Assembly: GCF_001636695.1 (NCBI RefSeq)
Contig: NZ_LGEL01000016.1
Coordinates: 1-64,000, forward strand
DNA: 64,000 nt
From: Pedobacter panaciterrae
GTDB taxonomy: Bacteria; Bacteroidota; Bacteroidia; Sphingobacteriales; Sphingobacteriaceae
Reading direction: 5' to 3'
The notes beneath the pieces were generated by a model, which ran no database searches, was not told the origin of the DNA, and was given only the letters and a program-made list of their open reading frames with translations. The position numbers were made by a program, and so were the translations under genes. Positions 63,824 through 64,000 of the stretch are shown here, in pieces. Within the stretch, counting starts at the first letter, position 1. Each line of letters opens with the position of its first letter.

Positions 63824-64000
63824 ATGAAAAAATTAGCGCTCACAACATTTCTTGCTGTTTTAGGACTTATAAGTTGCAAAAAGGAAAAGCCACCCATTCC
63901 TGTTGCCGAAGCCAAATATGAAAATGTTTTAATATTAGGAAACAGTATAACATTCGCTGCTGCTGATACCAAAGTTGGGTGGCTTGGTAATTGGGGAATG
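63824..64000 (+). CDS. SGNH/GDSL hydrolase-like lipoprotein, N-terminal part only
   Basis: 59 codons are visible before the window ends. The signal sequence MKKLALTTFLAVLGLISC has a lipobox with Cys18 followed by KKEK. Then VLILGNSITFAA carries the block I motif GNSI in place of GDSL, and GWLGNWGM follows, a pattern seen in Bacteroidota SGNH hydrolases. It probably removes acyl or acetyl esters from a glycan at the cell surface. The remainder is outside the window. Confidence 0.7.
   Translation, partial: MKKLALTTFLAVLGLISCKKEKPPIPVAEAKYENVLILGNSITFAAADTKVGWLGNWGM

Overview
The window looks like chromosomal DNA from a Bacteroidota bacterium of the family Sphingobacteriaceae, most probably Pedobacter or a close relative. 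The grounds are low GC, a SusC-type TonB receptor with a FecR anti-sigma gene, Bacteroidetes-type ECF sigma factors, promoter boxes of the form TAnnTTTG, many lipoproteins with a C-K-K-D start, several glycoside hydrolases, and the housekeeping block thrS-infC-rpmI-rplT. No database search was possible, so the genus is an inference. The first 19 bases match the Tn5/Nextera mosaic-end adapter, so the left edge is almost certainly a contig end with untrimmed adapter that cuts a susC-like gene.

Layout. 20-4197: truncated SusC/RagA receptor and its FecR anti-sigma factor; fecR carries three in-frame palindromic repeat insertions and has no adjacent sigma gene. 4600-10151: DUF2200 protein, a broken paiB-like gene, an exported alpha/beta hydrolase with a LytS/LytTR two-component pair, tatA and an orphan ECF sigma factor. 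10296-15087: OmpR-type two-component system and an MgtA-type Mg2+ ATPase. 15230-18558: copper set (HMA-AraC regulator, CopZ-like chaperone, CopA ATPase with a frameshift). 18782-25446: ribosome hibernation factor, Tat-exported GH29 fucosidase, PAS-LuxR regulator, bacteriophytochrome kinase and an envelope protein. 25507-26709: Bcr/CflA-type efflux pump.

26899-33861 is the most unusual part. It holds a surface-repeat protein, a GIN-domain lipoprotein, a fatty-acid-hydroxylase/DUF4833 fusion, then an ECF sigma - FecR - receptor cassette. The receptor has the STN signalling domain of TonB transducers, but the TonB plug and barrel are replaced by the same 15-16-residue surface repeats and C-terminal domain as the first protein. 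34787-45513 is a nine-gene corrinoid (vitamin B12) uptake operon behind a clear cobalamin riboswitch: one BtuB-like receptor, four BtuG-like propeller lipoproteins, three partner lipoproteins and a DUF6580 membrane protein. 45580-57053: serine hydrolase, PPK2, GH43, GT39, PBP1A and a large protease-propeller-barrel protein. 57375-60400: GIY-YIG protein, XRE-S24 repressor and bioF-bioD. 60460-63615: rplT, rpmI, infC (TTG start) and thrS. 63824 onward: start of an SGNH-hydrolase-like lipoprotein.

A family of palindromic elements of about 70-90 bp, built from two arm types, is scattered through intergenic regions and three times inside fecR. Some copies carry short tandem repeats that grow from their outer edge. 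No tRNA, rRNA, CRISPR array, integrase or transposase gene was seen.
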